Origin: Rhabdothermincola sediminis
Lineage (GTDB): Bacteria > Actinomycetota > Acidimicrobiia > Acidimicrobiales > Acidimicrobilacustridaceae
Length of the DNA stretch: 64,000 bases
Reading direction: 5' to 3'
Assembly (NCBI RefSeq): GCF_014805525.1
Contig: NZ_JACFSZ010000016.1
Location: 1-64,000 of the forward strand
A model generated the notes under the pieces. The model was not told where the DNA came from. It worked only from the letters and a program-made list of their open reading frames with translations, and did not search any database. A program made the position numbers and the translations under genes. Numbering within the stretch: position 1 is the first letter of the stretch; each line of letters begins with the position of its first letter. Positions 29,035 to 38,047 of this stretch are shown here, piece after piece.

Positions 29035-31737
29035 ATGACCGAGGCCCTCACCGACGTCGACGCGCTCGGCGCCTCCGAGGAGCGACAGGAGGGCGGCGCT
29101 CCACTGGACGACGTCCCGACGCCGCCCGCTGGCCCCGACCTGCAGGACCTGGAGCCCTCCGAGCCGCCTCCGCCGCCGTCGCGGCTGTTCGGCCTGACCG
29201 TCGAGGGCTGGGTCTCCCTGCTCATCGTCGCGGGGTGCGTGCTGTTCACGTTCTCCCAGCTCAGCCCGAGCGACGTGCTCTCGACCACGACCCCGGCAGG
29301 GGGCGATATGGGCGCTCACGTCTGGGGCCCGGCCTACCTGCGCGACCACCTGCTCCCGGCCGGGCGGCTCACGGGGTGGACTCCGGACTGGTACGACGGC
29401 TTCCCTGCCTTCCACTTCTACATGGTGATCCCCTCGTTGGTGATCGCCCTGCTGAGCTACGTGCTGCCCTACGGGTTGGCCTTCAAGCTCGTGGCCATCA
29501 GCGGGGTGCTCACCCTGCCGATCGCGGGGTGGGCGTTCGGCCGTCTCACCCGCCTCCCGTTCCCGATCCCCGCCCTGCTCGCGGTGGGGATGACGGCGTT
29601 CCTGTTCGACCGATCGTTCTCCATCTACGGGGGGAACATCCCCTCCACCCTCGCCGGGGAGTTCGCGTTCAGCATCTCGCTCACGTTCGCGGTGCTGTAC
29701 CTGGGGGTGCTGGGGCGAGGCCTCCAGACCGGCAGGCACCGCGGGTGGGCCGCGACGCTGCTCGCCCTCACGGCGCTGTGCCACCTGATCCCGCTGTTCT
29801 TCGCCCTCGCCGGCACCGCGATCTGGTTCGTGCTGACCCTCGAATGGCGCCGGCTCGACGCCCGTGTGGCCGGCGCACTGGTGGCGGTATCCGCGATCGC
29901 CGCTGCGGGCTTGGCCGCCTTCACGTCCTTCGCTCAGGAGATCGTGGTCGGCTGGGTTCGCTTCGGGGTGCTCTGGGCGATGGTGGCCCTGGTGGCCCTC
30001 GTGGTCGCGACGATGATCGCCGAGTTCCCGAAGGTCCGGCTGCTCTACCTGGCGACGGTGCTACCGGTGGCAGGCCTGATCACCGCCTTCTGGACGGTCC
30101 CCTTCTACCTCCAGAGTCGGTACATGAACGACATGGGGTGGGAGAAGAAGGAGAACTACGCCAACTACCTGTTCAGCCGTGAGCACCTCGATCCCCAGCT
30201 CGTGGACGCTCCCCCCATCAAGTGGCTGCTGGCCCTGGCCGCGGTCGGGGCGCTCATGGCGATCGTGTGGGGGATCGCCGAGCGCCGCCGGGGCGGCATG
30301 TTCTGGATCGGTGTGGCGCTGGTCGCGGCGATCGGGTTCGTGCTGGCCCCGCAAAGCAGGCTGTGGAACGCCCGGCTGCTGCCCTTCTACTACCTCGCGC
30401 TCTACTGCCTCGGCGCGATCGGGGTGGCGTACGTGCTCCGTACCTTCGCCATGCTGTTCGCGAAGGACCCCCTGCGCCCCGTTCGCTGGGTGCCGGTGGC
30501 CGGCGCGTCGGTGGCCGCGCTGCTGGCCATCGTCGCGCTGGCGGTGCCGCTACGCGCTCTGCCCCGGAGCATCCTCGGCATGAACCTCGTACACCAACGG
30601 TCCGACCAGCAGTACCAGTGGTGGTTCCTGCCGCCCACGAAGGACGACAGCTTCATCGACTCGTGGGCCAAGTGGAACTTCTCCGGCTACGAGGGCAAGG
30701 CTGCCTATCCCGAGTACCACGACATCGTGCAGACCATGGCCGATCTCGGTCGAGAGCGCGGCTGTGGTCGGGCGATGTGGGAGCACGAGGAGCAGCACGA
30801 TCGTTACGGCACGCCGATGGCGCTCATGCTGCTCCCGTTCTGGACCGACGGGTGCATCGGCTCACAGGAGGGGCTCTACTTCGAGGCCTCCAGCACGACG
30901 CCCTACCACTTCATCAACCAGGACGAGCTCTCCTCGGCGCCGTCGAACGCCCAGCGGGATCTGCCCTACGGTCCCGGCGTGCCCAGCCGCAGCGACTTCG
31001 ACCGGGGCATCCAACACCTCCAGATGCTGGGCGTGAAGTACTACATGGCCATCAGCGATCGGATGATCGACTACGGCCGCCGCAACCCGGATCTCACCGA
31101 GGTGGCCACGTCGGGACCGTGGGTGGTGTTCGAGGTGGCGGAAAGCGAGCTGGTCACGCCGTTGCCGTACGAACCGGCGGTGGTGCGCGGCATCGAGGAC
31201 TCGCACAAGACGTGGTTGGAGCGCTCGATGCGCTGGTACACCGATCCCCGGGCGTGGGCGGTGCCGCTGGCTGCCGACGGCCCGTCGGAGTGGCAGCGCA
31301 TCGACGCGGACCAGCAACCGAGCGAACGACCGGTCCCCGCGGTCACGGTCTCCAACATACGAACGACCACAGACTCGATCGAGTTCGACGTCGACCAACC
31401 CGGCACCCCCGTGCTGGTGAAGACCTCGTACTTCCCCAACTGGAAGGCGTCCGGGGCCCGAGGGCCCTACCGGGTTACGCCCAACCTGATGGTGGTCGTC
31501 CCGACGAGCAACCACGTCGAGTTGCGCTACGGCTACACGGGCGTCGACCTGGCCGGATGGGGGCTGTCGTTCGTGGGGCTCGTCGGGCTGTTCTGGCTGT
31601 TCCGGTCCCGTCCACTGGTCATGTCTGACAGCGAGCGGCGAGACACCGAGGTGCCCGAAGCCGAGGCCGCGCCGGCTGCCGCGGGGGACGGGGGCCGCGA
31701 GGCGAGCGCGCAAGCGGAGGAGGCCCTCGAGCGGTGA
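29035..31737 (+). CDS. Large membrane protein, GT-C-like (6-pyruvoyl-tetrahydropterin-synthase-related type)
   Basis: 900 residues from ATG 29035; an in-frame start 30 codons earlier adds only a low-complexity stretch. A cytoplasmic Pro-rich head is followed by about 12-13 membrane segments, the first at about 60-76. The first outer loop has GGDMGAHVWGPAYLRDHLLP (Asp 91, His 95), placed like the catalytic acidic loop of GT-C glycosyltransferases. The C-terminal 350 residues are extracytoplasmic and rich in Trp and Tyr, with one late membrane helix near 840. It overlaps the polyprenyl-phosphate GT2 gene by 4 nt (GTGA). That neighbour can make a lipid-linked sugar, and this protein could use it as donor (inference). 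Confidence 0.68.
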   Translation: MTEALTDVDALGASEERQEGGAPLDDVPTPPAGPDLQDLEPSEPPPPPSRLFGLTVEGWVSLLIVAGCVLFTFSQLSPSDVLSTTTPAGGDMGAHVWGPAYLRDHLLPAGRLTGWTPDWYDGFPAFHFYMVIPSLVIALLSYVLPYGLAFKLVAISGVLTLPIAGWAFGRLTRLPFPIPALLAVGMTAFLFDRSFSIYGGNIPSTLAGEFAFSISLTFAVLYLGVLGRGLQTGRHRGWAATLLALTALCHLIPLFFALAGTAIWFVLTLEWRRLDARVAGALVAVSAIAAAGLAAFTSFAQEIVVGWVRFGVLWAMVALVALVVATMIAEFPKVRLLYLATVLPVAGLITAFWTVPFYLQSRYMNDMGWEKKENYANYLFSREHLDPQLVDAPPIKWLLALAAVGALMAIVWGIAERRRGGMFWIGVALVAAIGFVLAPQSRLWNARLLPFYYLALYCLGAIGVAYVLRTFAMLFAKDPLRPVRWVPVAGASVAALLAIVALAVPLRALPRSILGMNLVHQRSDQQYQWWFLPPTKDDSFIDSWAKWNFSGYEGKAAYPEYHDIVQTMADLGRERGCGRAMWEHEEQHDRYGTPMALMLLPFWTDGCIGSQEGLYFEASSTTPYHFINQDELSSAPSNAQRDLPYGPGVPSRSDFDRGIQHLQMLGVKYYMAISDRMIDYGRRNPDLTEVATSGPWVVFEVAESELVTPLPYEPAVVRGIEDSHKTWLERSMRWYTDPRAWAVPLAADGPSEWQRIDADQQPSERPVPAVTVSNIRTTTDSIEFDVDQPGTPVLVKTSYFPNWKASGARGPYRVTPNLMVVVPTSNHVELRYGYTGVDLAGWGLSFVGLVGLFWLFRSRPLVMSDSERRDTEVPEAEAAPAAAGDGGREASAQAEEALER

Positions 31738-32639
31738 GCCGCCTCCGGGACGCCGCTGTCGGGGCCGCGGGGGCCTTCCTCGCGGTTGGCGCCTGGCGGG
31801 CCATCTCCCGGCGGCCGTTGGCCACGAGCTGGATCCGCTCCGACCTCGACCGCAGGCGGCCGCGACCGCCGGCCCCCGGCGACCTCCGCCTCACGGTGGT
31901 CGTCCCCGCCTTCGCGGAGCAGGGACGCATCGGTGAGACTGTCCGCCGGCTCCGGGTCGATCTCGACAAGGTCGCCACCGATGGCGGGCTGGAGATCATC
32001 GTGGTCGATGACGGGTCGCCCGACAGCACCGCCCGCGAGGCGGAGCGGGCGGGGGCCGACCGGGTCGTCCGTCATCCCCGCAACCGGGGCAAGGGGGCGG
32101 CGGTGCGCACGGGCGTGCTCATGGCCCGCGGGCGCACCATCGCCTTCACCGACGCCGATCTGGCTTACTCGCCGGACCAGATCCTGGGCCTGCTGGAGGA
32201 GATCGAGGCCGGCTGGGACGTGGTGGTCGGCAGCCGCCGCCACACCGAGACCACCACCCTGGTGCGCGCTCGCCGGCTGCGTGAGGTGGGCGGCCGGGCC
32301 ATCAACCTGCTCACCCGGGCCGTGCTGCTCGGCCACTACCGCGACACTCAGTGCGGCTTGAAGGCCTTCCGCTCCGACGTGGCCCGGGTGATCTTCACCC
32401 ACTGTCGGGTCGACGGCTTCGCGTTCGACGTCGAGGTCTTCCACCTGATCGAGCGGTACCACCTGTCACTGGCCGAGGTCCCCGTGCGGGTCGAGAACTC
32501 GCCCGCGTCGACGGTCAAGGTGGCTCGCGACGCGCTGCGGCTGGTGCGTGACCTGTTCCGCATCCGCCGCTGGGCCCGCCAAGGTGTGTACGACCCGCTG
32601 CCCGGCGAGCTCGATCCGGGTGATCTCCCGGTCGGCTGA
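31734..32639 (+). CDS. Polyprenyl-phosphate glycosyltransferase (GT2, ALG5/DPG synthase-like)
   Basis: 301 residues. An N-terminal hydrophobic stretch (about 5-22) could be a single membrane anchor. The GT2 domain has LTVVVPAFAEQGRIGETVRRL, IVVDDGSPDSTA, HPRNRGKGAAVRTGV, AFTDADLAYSPDQI (DxD) and DTQCGLKAFRSDVARVIF. These features, notably the RNKGKGxAVR-type and QCGLKAF elements, are typical of dolichyl/polyprenyl-phosphate glucose or mannose synthases. It would supply lipid-linked sugar to the outer-face transferase encoded just before it. Confidence 0.83.
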   Translation: MSRLRDAAVGAAGAFLAVGAWRAISRRPLATSWIRSDLDRRRPRPPAPGDLRLTVVVPAFAEQGRIGETVRRLRVDLDKVATDGGLEIIVVDDGSPDSTAREAERAGADRVVRHPRNRGKGAAVRTGVLMARGRTIAFTDADLAYSPDQILGLLEEIEAGWDVVVGSRRHTETTTLVRARRLREVGGRAINLLTRAVLLGHYRDTQCGLKAFRSDVARVIFTHCRVDGFAFDVEVFHLIERYHLSLAEVPVRVENSPASTVKVARDALRLVRDLFRIRRWARQGVYDPLPGELDPGDLPVG

Positions 32640-32677
32640 GGACCGGCCGGTCTGGGAGTCGGCAGCGCACCACCCAC

Positions 32678-32683
32678 TAGGGT
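32678..32683 (+). promoter_or_regulatory. -10 box of manB (leaderless)
   Basis: TAGGGT, with 9 nt to ATG 32693. Confidence 0.58.
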
Positions 32684-32692
32684 TGGCCCGCC

Positions 32693-34096
32693 ATGGCAAC
32701 CATCAGCGCCGAGGCGCTCGACTCGATCTTCAAGGCCTACGACGTCCGCGGCACCGTTCCTGACCAGCTCGACGCGGACGTCGTCGAGCGGGTGGGCGCC
32801 GCCTTCGCCCGCTTCGCCCGCGACGAGGCCGAGGCCGGGCGGCACGGTCCGGCCGACCGGGTGCTCGTGGCCCACGACATGCGGCCGTCGGGCCCGGCGT
32901 TCGCCGAGGCATTCGCCCGCGGTGTCATCTCCCAGGGACTCGACGTCATCCACATGGGGCTGGCCTCCACCGATCTGCTCTTCTGGGCGGCCGGCCACTT
33001 CGACGCGCCGGGAGCGATGCTCACCGCGTCCCACAACCCCGCGCAGTACAACGGCATCAAGCTGTGCCTCGCCGGCGCTAGGCCCGTCGGCATCGAGACC
33101 GGCCTGGCCCGCATCAAGCAGGACACGCTCACCGGCCTGCCGGAACGAGACCGGAAGGGGTCGATCACGAGCGTGGACGCGCTGCCCGCGTTCGCCGAGC
33201 ACGTCCATTCCTTCGTCGACGTGGCGGGGCTGAAGCCGCTCAAGATCGTGGCGGACGCGGCCAACGGTATGGGGGGGCTCATCGCGCCGGCCGTCTTCTC
33301 GGGGCTGCCGTTCGAGCTCGAGGTGCTCTACGGCGAGCTCGACGGCACCTTCCCCAACCACCCGGCCGACCCGATCCAGCCGGAGAACCTCCGTGACCTG
33401 CAAGCTCGGGTGGTCGAGACGGGAGCCGACGTGGGCCTCGCCTTCGACGGCGACGCCGACCGGGTGTTCCTCGTCGACGACCAGGGCCAACCACTCTCGG
33501 GATCCCTGACGACCGCGATCGTGGCCGCAGCGATCCTCGAGAAGCATCCGGGGTCGACGATCCTCTACAACCTGATCTGCTCGAAGGCCGTGCCCGAGAT
33601 CATCCGTGAACGGGGTGGGAAACCGGTCCGGACCCGGGTGGGCCACTCGTTCATCAAGCAGGTCATGGCCGAGACCGGCGCGGCGTTCGGGGGCGAGCAC
33701 TCCGGCCACTACTACTTCCGGGACAACTACCGGGCGGACTCCGGAATCATCGCCGCGCTCGTGGTGCTGGAGGTGCTCTCCCATGCCGGCGAGCCACTGT
33801 CGTCGCTGCGCGTCCCGTACGAGCGGTATGCGGACTCGGGTGAGATCAACACCCGGGTGCGCGACGCGGCCGCCGTGATCGACCGGGTGGCCGAGCACTT
33901 CGCCGGCGCGGCGCAGGACCGGCTCGACGGCTTGACCGTCGATCTGGGTGACTGGTGGTTCAACCTCCGCCCGTCCAACACCGAGCCACTGCTCCGGTTG
34001 AACCTCGAGGCTCGCGACCGCCCGTCCTGCGACCGGCACGTCGAGGAGGTACGAGCTCTGATCGCCGCAGCCGACGACGCTACGAAGGGAGCGTGA
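32693..34096 (+). CDS. manB: Phosphomannomutase / phosphoglucomutase
   Basis: Interconverts mannose-6-P and mannose-1-P (and often the glucose forms), feeding GDP-mannose. The 467-residue alpha-D-phosphohexomutase has FKAYDVRGTVPDQL at the N-terminus, the phosphoserine loop TASHNPAQYNG, the metal site AFDGDADRVF, the sugar-binding GGEHSGHYYFRD, and the phosphate-binding RPSNTEPLLRLNLEA near the end. It begins the operon with the Trm112-like and SIS isomerase genes, the same set of functions (mutase, isomerase) seen together in mycobacteria. Confidence 0.92.
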   Translation: MATISAEALDSIFKAYDVRGTVPDQLDADVVERVGAAFARFARDEAEAGRHGPADRVLVAHDMRPSGPAFAEAFARGVISQGLDVIHMGLASTDLLFWAAGHFDAPGAMLTASHNPAQYNGIKLCLAGARPVGIETGLARIKQDTLTGLPERDRKGSITSVDALPAFAEHVHSFVDVAGLKPLKIVADAANGMGGLIAPAVFSGLPFELEVLYGELDGTFPNHPADPIQPENLRDLQARVVETGADVGLAFDGDADRVFLVDDQGQPLSGSLTTAIVAAAILEKHPGSTILYNLICSKAVPEIIRERGGKPVRTRVGHSFIKQVMAETGAAFGGEHSGHYYFRDNYRADSGIIAALVVLEVLSHAGEPLSSLRVPYERYADSGEINTRVRDAAAVIDRVAEHFAGAAQDRLDGLTVDLGDWWFNLRPSNTEPLLRLNLEARDRPSCDRHVEEVRALIAAADDATKGA

Positions 34097-34098
34097 GC

Positions 34099-34335
34099 AT
34101 GGCACTCGACCCGCAGCTTCTCGAGATCCTCGCCTGCCCCGAGGACAAGGGTCCCCTCCTGTACTTCGAGGACGAGGATCTGCTGTACAACCCGCGCCTC
34201 AAGCGGGGCTACGAGGTCCGCGACGGCATCCCGATCATGCTGGTCGACGAGGCTCGCTCCGTCTCCGACGAGGAGCACGAGCGTCTGATGGCGAAGGCCG
34301 ATGCCGAGGGCATCCGACCCACGTTCGAGGAGTGA
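34099..34335 (+). CDS. Trm112-family small protein
   Basis: 78 residues from ATG 34099, 2 bp after the manB stop, with GGGAG 7 nt upstream as ribosome-binding site. MALDPQLLEILACPEDKGPLLYF and YEVRDGIPIMLVDEA are the signature of bacterial Trm112/YcaR-like proteins. The usual zinc cysteines are reduced to one (CPEDKG), so zinc binding is doubtful. Eukaryotic Trm112 activates methyltransferases; no role is set for the bacterial form. Here it is sandwiched between two sugar-phosphate enzymes. Confidence 0.8.
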   Translation: MALDPQLLEILACPEDKGPLLYFEDEDLLYNPRLKRGYEVRDGIPIMLVDEARSVSDEEHERLMAKADAEGIRPTFEE

Positions 34336-34342
34336 GCCAGCC

Positions 34343-35383
34343 TTGAACGACATCCTGGACACCCTCGGGATGTTCGACGCGGCTGCCGCACTGCCCGAGC
34401 AGGTCGCGGCAGCAGCCGAGACGGCTCGCGCGGTCACCGGGCCGCTCCCCGACCACGACGACATCGAGAACGTCGTCGTGTTGGGCATGGGGGGCAGCGG
34501 CATCGGCGGCGACCTCCTCCGGGAGGTCGCGGGGCCGTTCATGCCGGTTCCCGTGGTGGTGCACAAGGGCTACGGCATCCCCAACTTCATCGGGGAGGGC
34601 TCGCTGGTGTTCGCGCTGTCGTTCTCGGGGAACACCGAGGAGACCCTGGAAGCAGCCTCGGAGGCCGCCGCAGCCGGTGGCCGTCTGGTCGTGGTGAGCA
34701 ACGGTGGTGACCTGGCCGAGCTGGCCGAGCAGTGGGGCGCGGCGACCGTTCCGGTCCAGGAGGGCATCCCGATGCCCCGGGCGGCGATCGGCGCCCTCAG
34801 CATCCCGCCTCTGGTGGTGCTCGAGACGGTGGGTCTCTTCCCCGGCGCGTCGGCATGGGTCGAGGCGGCAGTGGCCCAGCTTCGTGCCCGCCGTGACGAG
34901 CTGATCACGGAGGGGAACATGGCCCAGCGGCTCGCCCGGCGCATCGGACGGCAGCTCCCGATCGTCTACGGCGGGGGCGGGCTGGGCGGGCTGGCCGCGC
35001 TGCGGTGGAAGAACCAGTTCAACGAGAACGCCAAGGTCCCGGCCTTCTGGAACCAGCTCCCCGAGCTGTGCCACAACGAGCTGTGCGGGTGGGGCCAGCA
35101 CGGCGACGTCACTCGCCAGGTCTTCCGGCTGATCGAGCTCCGGCACGACTACGAGCACCCGCAGGTGATGCGCCGCTTCGATCTGGTCAACGAGTTCGTG
35201 GAGGAGGTCGTGGCCGCGATCGAGGTGGTGGAGGCCCAGGGTGAGGGCGCGCTCGCGCAGCTCTTGGATCTCGTGCTGATCGGCGACTTCGTCAGCCTCC
35301 ACCTCGCCGCCCTCGCCGACGTCGATCCCGGCCCGGTGCCCGTGCTGGACCTGATCAAGGAGCGCCTCGCGGACGGCGGCTGA
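34343..35383 (+). CDS. SIS-domain bifunctional phosphoglucose/phosphomannose isomerase-like protein
   Basis: 346 residues from TTG 34343; AGGAG lies about 10 nt upstream, overlapping the end of the preceding gene. Two SIS domains: the first has VVLGMGGSGIGGDLLREVAG and LSFSGNTEETLEA, the second GGGGLGGLAALRWKNQFNEN and the conserved FWNQLPELCHNEL. Members of this family isomerise glucose-6-P and mannose-6-P to fructose-6-P. The operon with manB supports supply of mannose-6-P. A hairpin follows the stop codon directly. Confidence 0.82.
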   Translation: MNDILDTLGMFDAAAALPEQVAAAAETARAVTGPLPDHDDIENVVVLGMGGSGIGGDLLREVAGPFMPVPVVVHKGYGIPNFIGEGSLVFALSFSGNTEETLEAASEAAAAGGRLVVVSNGGDLAELAEQWGAATVPVQEGIPMPRAAIGALSIPPLVVLETVGLFPGASAWVEAAVAQLRARRDELITEGNMAQRLARRIGRQLPIVYGGGGLGGLAALRWKNQFNENAKVPAFWNQLPELCHNELCGWGQHGDVTRQVFRLIELRHDYEHPQVMRRFDLVNEFVEEVVAAIEVVEAQGEGALAQLLDLVLIGDFVSLHLAALADVDPGPVPVLDLIKERLADGG

Positions 35384-35385
35384 CG

Positions 35386-35410
35386 CCGTCCGGCCCTCGG
35401 GCCGGCACGG
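35386..35410 (+). terminator. Hairpin after the SIS isomerase gene
   Basis: A CCGGCC/GGCCGG stem with a CTCG loop (35390-35405), extended outward by CCG/CGG across a bulge. It begins 3 nt after the stop. A GC-rich terminator without a T-run is likely, separating this operon from the sahH promoter. Confidence 0.45.
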
Positions 35411-35424
35411 CTGAGCGGCACGAC

Positions 35425-35430
35425 TACACT
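35425..35430 (+). promoter_or_regulatory. Candidate -10 box of sahH
   Basis: TACACT. It lies well upstream of the sahH ATG at 35563, so the mRNA would carry a leader of about 125 nt, the longest in the window. Confidence 0.42.
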
Positions 35431-35436
35431 CCGCTT

Positions 35437-35562
35437 CCCGGGCTGCCGTGATCGGTGTCAGAAGACCCCAGCCCGCGGAGAGCACGCATCCGCCCGTCGG
35501 CGTGGTCATGGCGAGCGCGACCTCGTGCTCGCCTCGCGTTCGACTCGAGCCCGGGAGACCCC
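35437..35562 (+). promoter_or_regulatory. Long structured leader of sahH
   Basis: About 125 nt of untranslated sequence. It can form CGCC/GGCG around CGTC (about 35491-35502) and a 7-bp stem GGCGAGC/GCTCGCC with a 10-nt loop (35510-35533). AdoHcy and AdoMet riboswitches commonly control this gene, but I cannot fit the known SAH, SAM-II or SAM-IV cores to it. A regulatory role is therefore only a suggestion. Confidence 0.3.
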
Positions 35563-37038
35563 ATGACCATCACCACCGCGTTCACCGACGCCAAGGACTT
35601 CCGCGTCGCCGATCTGGCCCTGGCCTCGTTCGGTCGGAAGGAGATCCAGCTGGCCGAGCACGAGATGCCCGGTCTCATGGCGTTGCGAGCCGAGTACTCC
35701 GACGCCCAGCCACTGCGCGGCGCTCGCATCACGGGGTCGCTGCACATGACCGTGCAGACCGCGGTGCTCATCGAGACCCTCACCGCACTCGGGGCGCAGG
35801 TCCGCTGGGCGAGCTGCAACATCTTCTCGACGCAGGACCACGCGGCGGCCGCGGTCGTCGTCGGGCCCGACGGCACGCCCGACGACCCGAGAGGGGTCCC
35901 GGTGTACGCCTGGAAGGGTGAGACCCTCGAGGAGTACTGGTGGTGCACCGAGCAGGCCTTGCGCTGGCCGACGGATGACGACGGCACGCCGGGCGGACCG
36001 AACATGATCCTCGACGACGGTGGGGACGCCACCCTGCTCGTGCACAAGGGCGTCGAGTTCGAGCGGGCGGGCAAGGTCCCCGAGCCCTCCGACGACGACA
36101 GCGAGGAGTGGGCAGTGGTCCTCGGACTCCTCCGTCGCACGTTGTCGGAGGACCCGCAGCTCTGGCACCGGATCGCGGCGGGCATCAAGGGCGTCACCGA
36201 GGAGACGACCACCGGCGTCCACCGTCTCTACCAGATGCAGGAGCTCAACCAGCTCCTGTTCCCCGCGATCAACGTCAACGACTCGGTCACCAAGTCGAAG
36301 TTCGACAACCTCTACGGATGCCGCCACTCCCTGATCGACGGCATCAACCGGGCCACCGACGTCATGATCGGCGGGAAGGTGGCGGTGGTCTGCGGCTACG
36401 GGGACGTCGGCAAGGGCTGCGCGGCCTCGCTGCGCGGCCAGGGGGCGCGGGTGATCGTGACGGAGGTCGACCCGATCTGCGCCCTGCAGGCGGCCATGGA
36501 GGGGTACCAGGTCACGCGCCTCGAGGACGTTCTCGACGAGGCCGACATCTTCATCACCGCGACCGGCTGCAAGGACGTGATCACGGCCGAGCACATGGCC
36601 CGGATGAAGCACCAGGCGATCGTTGGGAACATCGGCCACTTCGACAACGAGATCGACATGGCCGGGCTGAAGCGCCTGTCCGACGTGCAGCGGGTCAACA
36701 TCAAGCCGCAGGTGGACGAGTACGTGTTCCCCGACGGGCACTCGGTGATCATCCTGGCCGAGGGACGGCTGCTGAACCTGGGCTGCGCGACCGGGCACCC
36801 GAGCTTCGTGATGTCCAACAGCTTCTCGAACCAGGTCATCGCCCAGATCGAGCTGTACACCCACACGGACTTCTACGAGCGCAAGGTGTACACGCTGCCT
36901 AAGCACCTCGACGAGAAGGTCGCCCGGCTGCACCTGGATGCTCTGGGCGTGAAGCTCACGACGCTCACCGAAGAGCAGGCCGCCTACCTCGGCGTGGCGC
37001 CCGAGGGCCCGTTCAAGCCCGATCACTACCGTTACTGA
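35563..37038 (+). CDS. sahH: S-adenosylhomocysteine hydrolase
   Basis: Splits AdoHcy to adenosine and homocysteine with a tightly bound NAD+, clearing the product of all AdoMet methyltransferases. 491 residues, the length of the actinobacterial form with the extra insert around 105-160. Visible motifs are [29 protein letters not shown], the NAD site [18 protein letters not shown], and the C-terminal PDHYRY ending with the conserved Lys-x5-Tyr-type tail (KPDHYRY). ATG 35563 is where similarity begins. Confidence 0.95.
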   Translation: MTITTAFTDAKDFRVADLALASFGRKEIQLAEHEMPGLMALRAEYSDAQPLRGARITGSLHMTVQTAVLIETLTALGAQVRWASCNIFSTQDHAAAAVVVGPDGTPDDPRGVPVYAWKGETLEEYWWCTEQALRWPTDDDGTPGGPNMILDDGGDATLLVHKGVEFERAGKVPEPSDDDSEEWAVVLGLLRRTLSEDPQLWHRIAAGIKGVTEETTTGVHRLYQMQELNQLLFPAINVNDSVTKSKFDNLYGCRHSLIDGINRATDVMIGGKVAVVCGYGDVGKGCAASLRGQGARVIVTEVDPICALQAAMEGYQVTRLEDVLDEADIFITATGCKDVITAEHMARMKHQAIVGNIGHFDNEIDMAGLKRLSDVQRVNIKPQVDEYVFPDGHSVIILAEGRLLNLGCATGHPSFVMSNSFSNQVIAQIELYTHTDFYERKVYTLPKHLDEKVARLHLDALGVKLTTLTEEQAAYLGVAPEGPFKPDHYRY

Positions 37039-37080
37039 CCATCGGGCCGGTCGCCCGGCTCACGACCAGGGAGGACCACG

Positions 37081-37920
37081 ATGGAGGAGCTGCGGGGCAA
37101 GGTCGCGGTGGTGACCGGCGCGGCGTCGGGGATCGGGCTGGGGCTGGCGAAGCGCTTCGGGGCCGAGGGCATGAAGCTGGTCCTCGCCGACGTCGATGAG
37201 CCCGGCCTGCGAGCCGCAACGGACGAGCTGCGGTCCGCCGGTGCGGAGGTGATCGGGGTACGCACGGACGTCTCCGACGGCGGCGACGTCGAGGCGCTTT
37301 TGGACGCCACACTCGACGTCTTCGGCGCCGTCCACCTGGTCTGCAACAACGCCGGGGTCGGCATCGGAGGCCAGATCACGGGCCTCGACGTCAAGGACTG
37401 GGAGTGGGCGCTGGGGGTGAACCTCTGGGGCGTCATCCACGGCATGCGGGTCTTCCTCCCCGTGCTTCTCGAGCAGGACGAAGGTCACATCGTCAACACC
37501 GCCTCGGTGGCCGGGCTCTTCGCCACCCCCTTCATGGCGCCCTACTGCGCGACGAAATACGCGGTCGTGGCCATCTCGGAGTGCGCCTACCACGAGCTGG
37601 CGATGCAGGGATCACAGGTGGGCATCTCGGTGCTGTGCCCCGCGTGGGTCCGCACCAACATCGCCGATTCGGAACGCAGCCGGCCCGCGCACCTGCAGGT
37701 CGAGCGACCCGGCGACGCGCCGGGAGCGCCAGACCTGCGCGAGGTCCTGAGGGAGGTGATCGCGACCGGCAAGGACCCGAGCGAGGTGGCCCAGACGGTC
37801 GCTGATGCGGTGCGCAGCAAGCGTTTCTACGTCGTGACCCACCGCGAGAGCCTCGCTGCGATCGAGGCTCGCATGCGGGCGATCCTCGACGGCGGTGCCC
37901 CACCCCTGTTGATGCCCTGA
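37081..37920 (+). CDS. Short-chain dehydrogenase/reductase
   Basis: 279-residue classical SDR. TGAASGIGLGLAKRFG is the cofactor glycine motif, with an Asp in LADVD that favours NAD(H). NNAGVG, the serine of NTASVAG, and YCATKYA (catalytic Tyr and Lys) follow. It is 42 bp downstream of sahH with GGGAGGACC as ribosome-binding site. The substrate is unknown. Closest in style to the SDRs found with lipid or xenobiotic metabolism in actinobacteria, but this is not decisive. Confidence 0.85.
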   Translation: MEELRGKVAVVTGAASGIGLGLAKRFGAEGMKLVLADVDEPGLRAATDELRSAGAEVIGVRTDVSDGGDVEALLDATLDVFGAVHLVCNNAGVGIGGQITGLDVKDWEWALGVNLWGVIHGMRVFLPVLLEQDEGHIVNTASVAGLFATPFMAPYCATKYAVVAISECAYHELAMQGSQVGISVLCPAWVRTNIADSERSRPAHLQVERPGDAPGAPDLREVLREVIATGKDPSEVAQTVADAVRSKRFYVVTHRESLAAIEARMRAILDGGAPPLLMP

Positions 37921-37975
37921 ACGGGGTGTATCGGCCACCACCTGCCCCACGGCGGTCGTGCACCCCGGCCGCGTT

Positions 37976-37994
37976 GGTCACCGCGCACGTGACC
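37976..37994 (+). terminator. Hairpin after the SDR gene
   Basis: GGTCAC/GTGACC stem with a 7-nt loop, lying in the 127-bp gap between the SDR stop and the comF promoter. No T-run, so function as terminator is only likely. Confidence 0.3.
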
Positions 37995-38035
37995 GAGTAG
38001 GGCGTGACCGGCCGGTCGGTGTCCCAGTCCCGCCG

Positions 38036-38041
38036 TAAGCT
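38036..38041 (+). promoter_or_regulatory. -10 box of comF-like gene (leaderless)
   Basis: TAAGCT, with 6 nt to GTG 38048. Confidence 0.6.
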
Positions 38042-38047
38042 CCGGCC

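Noticed and set aside
35437-35562. A known SAH or SAM riboswitch before sahH
   Set aside because: I could not match the conserved cores of the SAH, SAM-II or SAM-IV classes by eye, so only a structured leader is reported.
35506-37026. Long open frame opposite sahH
   Set aside because: Shadow of the sahH codon pattern; no known motifs, no promoter box at its start.
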